Origin: an uncultured Desulfomonile sp.
GTDB lineage: Bacteria; Desulfobacterota; Desulfomonilia; Desulfomonilales; Desulfomonilaceae
Direction: 5' to 3'
DNA length: 6,660 nucleotides
Assembly (NCBI GenBank): GCA_903920415.1
Contig: CAIXMD010000504.1
Span: 1 to 6,660, forward strand
Shown here: positions 6,389 through 6,660 of the stretch, in pieces
Layout: every line of letters begins with the position of its first letter
Numbering within the stretch: position 1 is the first letter of the stretch
Translations under genes and position numbers: made by a program
The notes under the pieces: model-generated
Databases searched by the model: none
What the model was told of the DNA's origin: nothing
Seen by the model: only the letters and a program-made list of their open reading frames with translations

Positions 6389-6660
6389 TTAGAACCAACC
6401 GCTGGAAGAACTGCTCGCAGGCCAGTAACCGCTGCTGGACGAGCTTGCCGGCCAATATCCACTGCTGCTGCTCGATGCAGGAACACAGCAATACGCATAT
6501 CCACTGCTGCTGCTGCTCGATGCAGGAACACAGCAATACGCATATCCACTGCTGCTGCTGCTGCTCGATGCAGGAACACAGCAATACGCATATCCACTGC
6601 TGCTGCTGCTCGATGCAGGAACACAACAGTTAACCGCAACTCCGCTGCTCGATGAACTGG
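6389..6660 (-). CDS. Ser-rich Cys-Cys tandem-repeat protein, C-terminal part (5' end outside window)
   Basis: This frame has no start codon in the window but is open from the right edge (first full codon at 6658) to TAA at 6391-6389, followed at once by a second TAA. It encodes 89 residues in seven units: S5-GVAVNCCVPA, S6-GYAYCCVPA, S7-GYAYCCVPA, S6-GYAYCCVPA, S5-GYWPA, S5-GYWPA and S5-GWF. The frame is chosen because the repeat survives where the DNA has diverged. In the last units Ser is written AGC, AGT, TCT, TCC and TCG, while the two other minus frames lose all periodicity there. The intrinsic terminator behind it supports a real gene. The product is low-complexity, with four Cys-Cys pairs and regularly placed aromatic residues. 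An extended, disulfide-linked surface or secreted protein is one guess and a multi-core peptide precursor another. The N-terminus, and so any signal peptide, is not visible. I know no family for it. Confidence 0.72.
   Translation of the reverse strand, partial: SSSSSGVAVNCCVPASSSSSSGYAYCCVPASSSSSSSGYAYCCVPASSSSSSGYAYCCVPASSSSSGYWPASSSSSGYWPASSSSSGWF
6456..6640. repeat. Tandem repeat of 42-48 bases with embedded CTG/AGC triplet tract
   Basis: The block TATCCACT-(GCT)n-CGATGCAGGAACACA begins at 6456, 6498, 6543 and 6591 on the plus strand, with GCT counts of 3, 4, 5 and 4. The steps are 42, 45 and 48 bases, so copies differ almost only by whole triplets. The right-hand copy diverges after about 6625, and weaker relatives lie at 6392-6455 and 6641-6660. 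All length differences are multiples of three and keep the minus-strand frame. Confidence 0.92.

Noticed and set aside
6445..6633. Plus-strand open frame with Cys runs through the repeat
   Set aside because: It is the complement of the repeat, with no ribosome binding site and no pattern beyond the identical copies. The terminator shows that transcription runs on the minus strand.
6360..6639. Two other open minus-strand frames over the repeat (Gln-rich and Ala-rich readings)
   Set aside because: Their repeats vanish where the DNA copies diverge, and the Gln-rich frame is cut by a stop just upstream near 6632. The Ser frame keeps its pattern throughout.
6456..6640. CRISPR-like array
   Set aside because: The 42-48-base units are contiguous, with no unique spacers between them, and they encode a protein repeat in frame.

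Overview
The window suggests a Gram-negative bacterium of middling G+C. The mix of an Aquifex-type aconitase with CoA-thioester enzymes would suit an anaerobic Desulfobacterota-type (syntrophic or sulfate-reducing) genome. That placement is inferred from protein resemblance alone and is tentative.

Positions 2-5732 hold five plus-strand genes in a row: the 3' part of an aspartate-semialdehyde dehydrogenase gene (asd, cut by the window edge), a thiolase, a tandem double-hotdog protein, a glyoxalase II-like metallo-beta-lactamase-fold hydrolase, and an aconitase-family protein. The gaps are 55, 40, 41 and 111 bases and no convincing terminator separates the genes, so an operon is likely, at least from the thiolase to the hydrolase. 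Three consecutive products (thiolase, hotdog, MBL hydrolase) belong to folds that make or break thioesters, which suggests an acyl-CoA module. The aconitase-family member is the odd one. It keeps the overall family architecture and most active-site residues, but one of the three cysteines that hold the [4Fe-4S] cluster is Ser297, and the conserved Asn next to the cluster is Pro378.

Positions 5803-6285 hold a minus-strand gene for a small, probably exported lipoprotein-like protein with a possible lipocalin-like body. It converges on the aconitase gene. Just upstream of it lies a strong rho-independent terminator (6311-6349), also on the minus strand.

Positions 6389-6660 hold the 3' end of a further minus-strand gene, which runs off the window and has no start codon in it. 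Its product is a low-complexity tandem-repeat protein of Ser tracts, Gly-Tyr/Trp and Cys-Cys pairs. The correct frame can be told from the two other open minus frames because only it keeps the repeat where the DNA has diverged, by synonymous Ser codons. It is also followed at once by two stop codons and the terminator. The two items most worth a second look are this repeat protein and the ligand-deficient aconitase homologue. No RNA gene, insertion sequence or CRISPR array is visible, and no gene-free stretch exceeds 300 bases.
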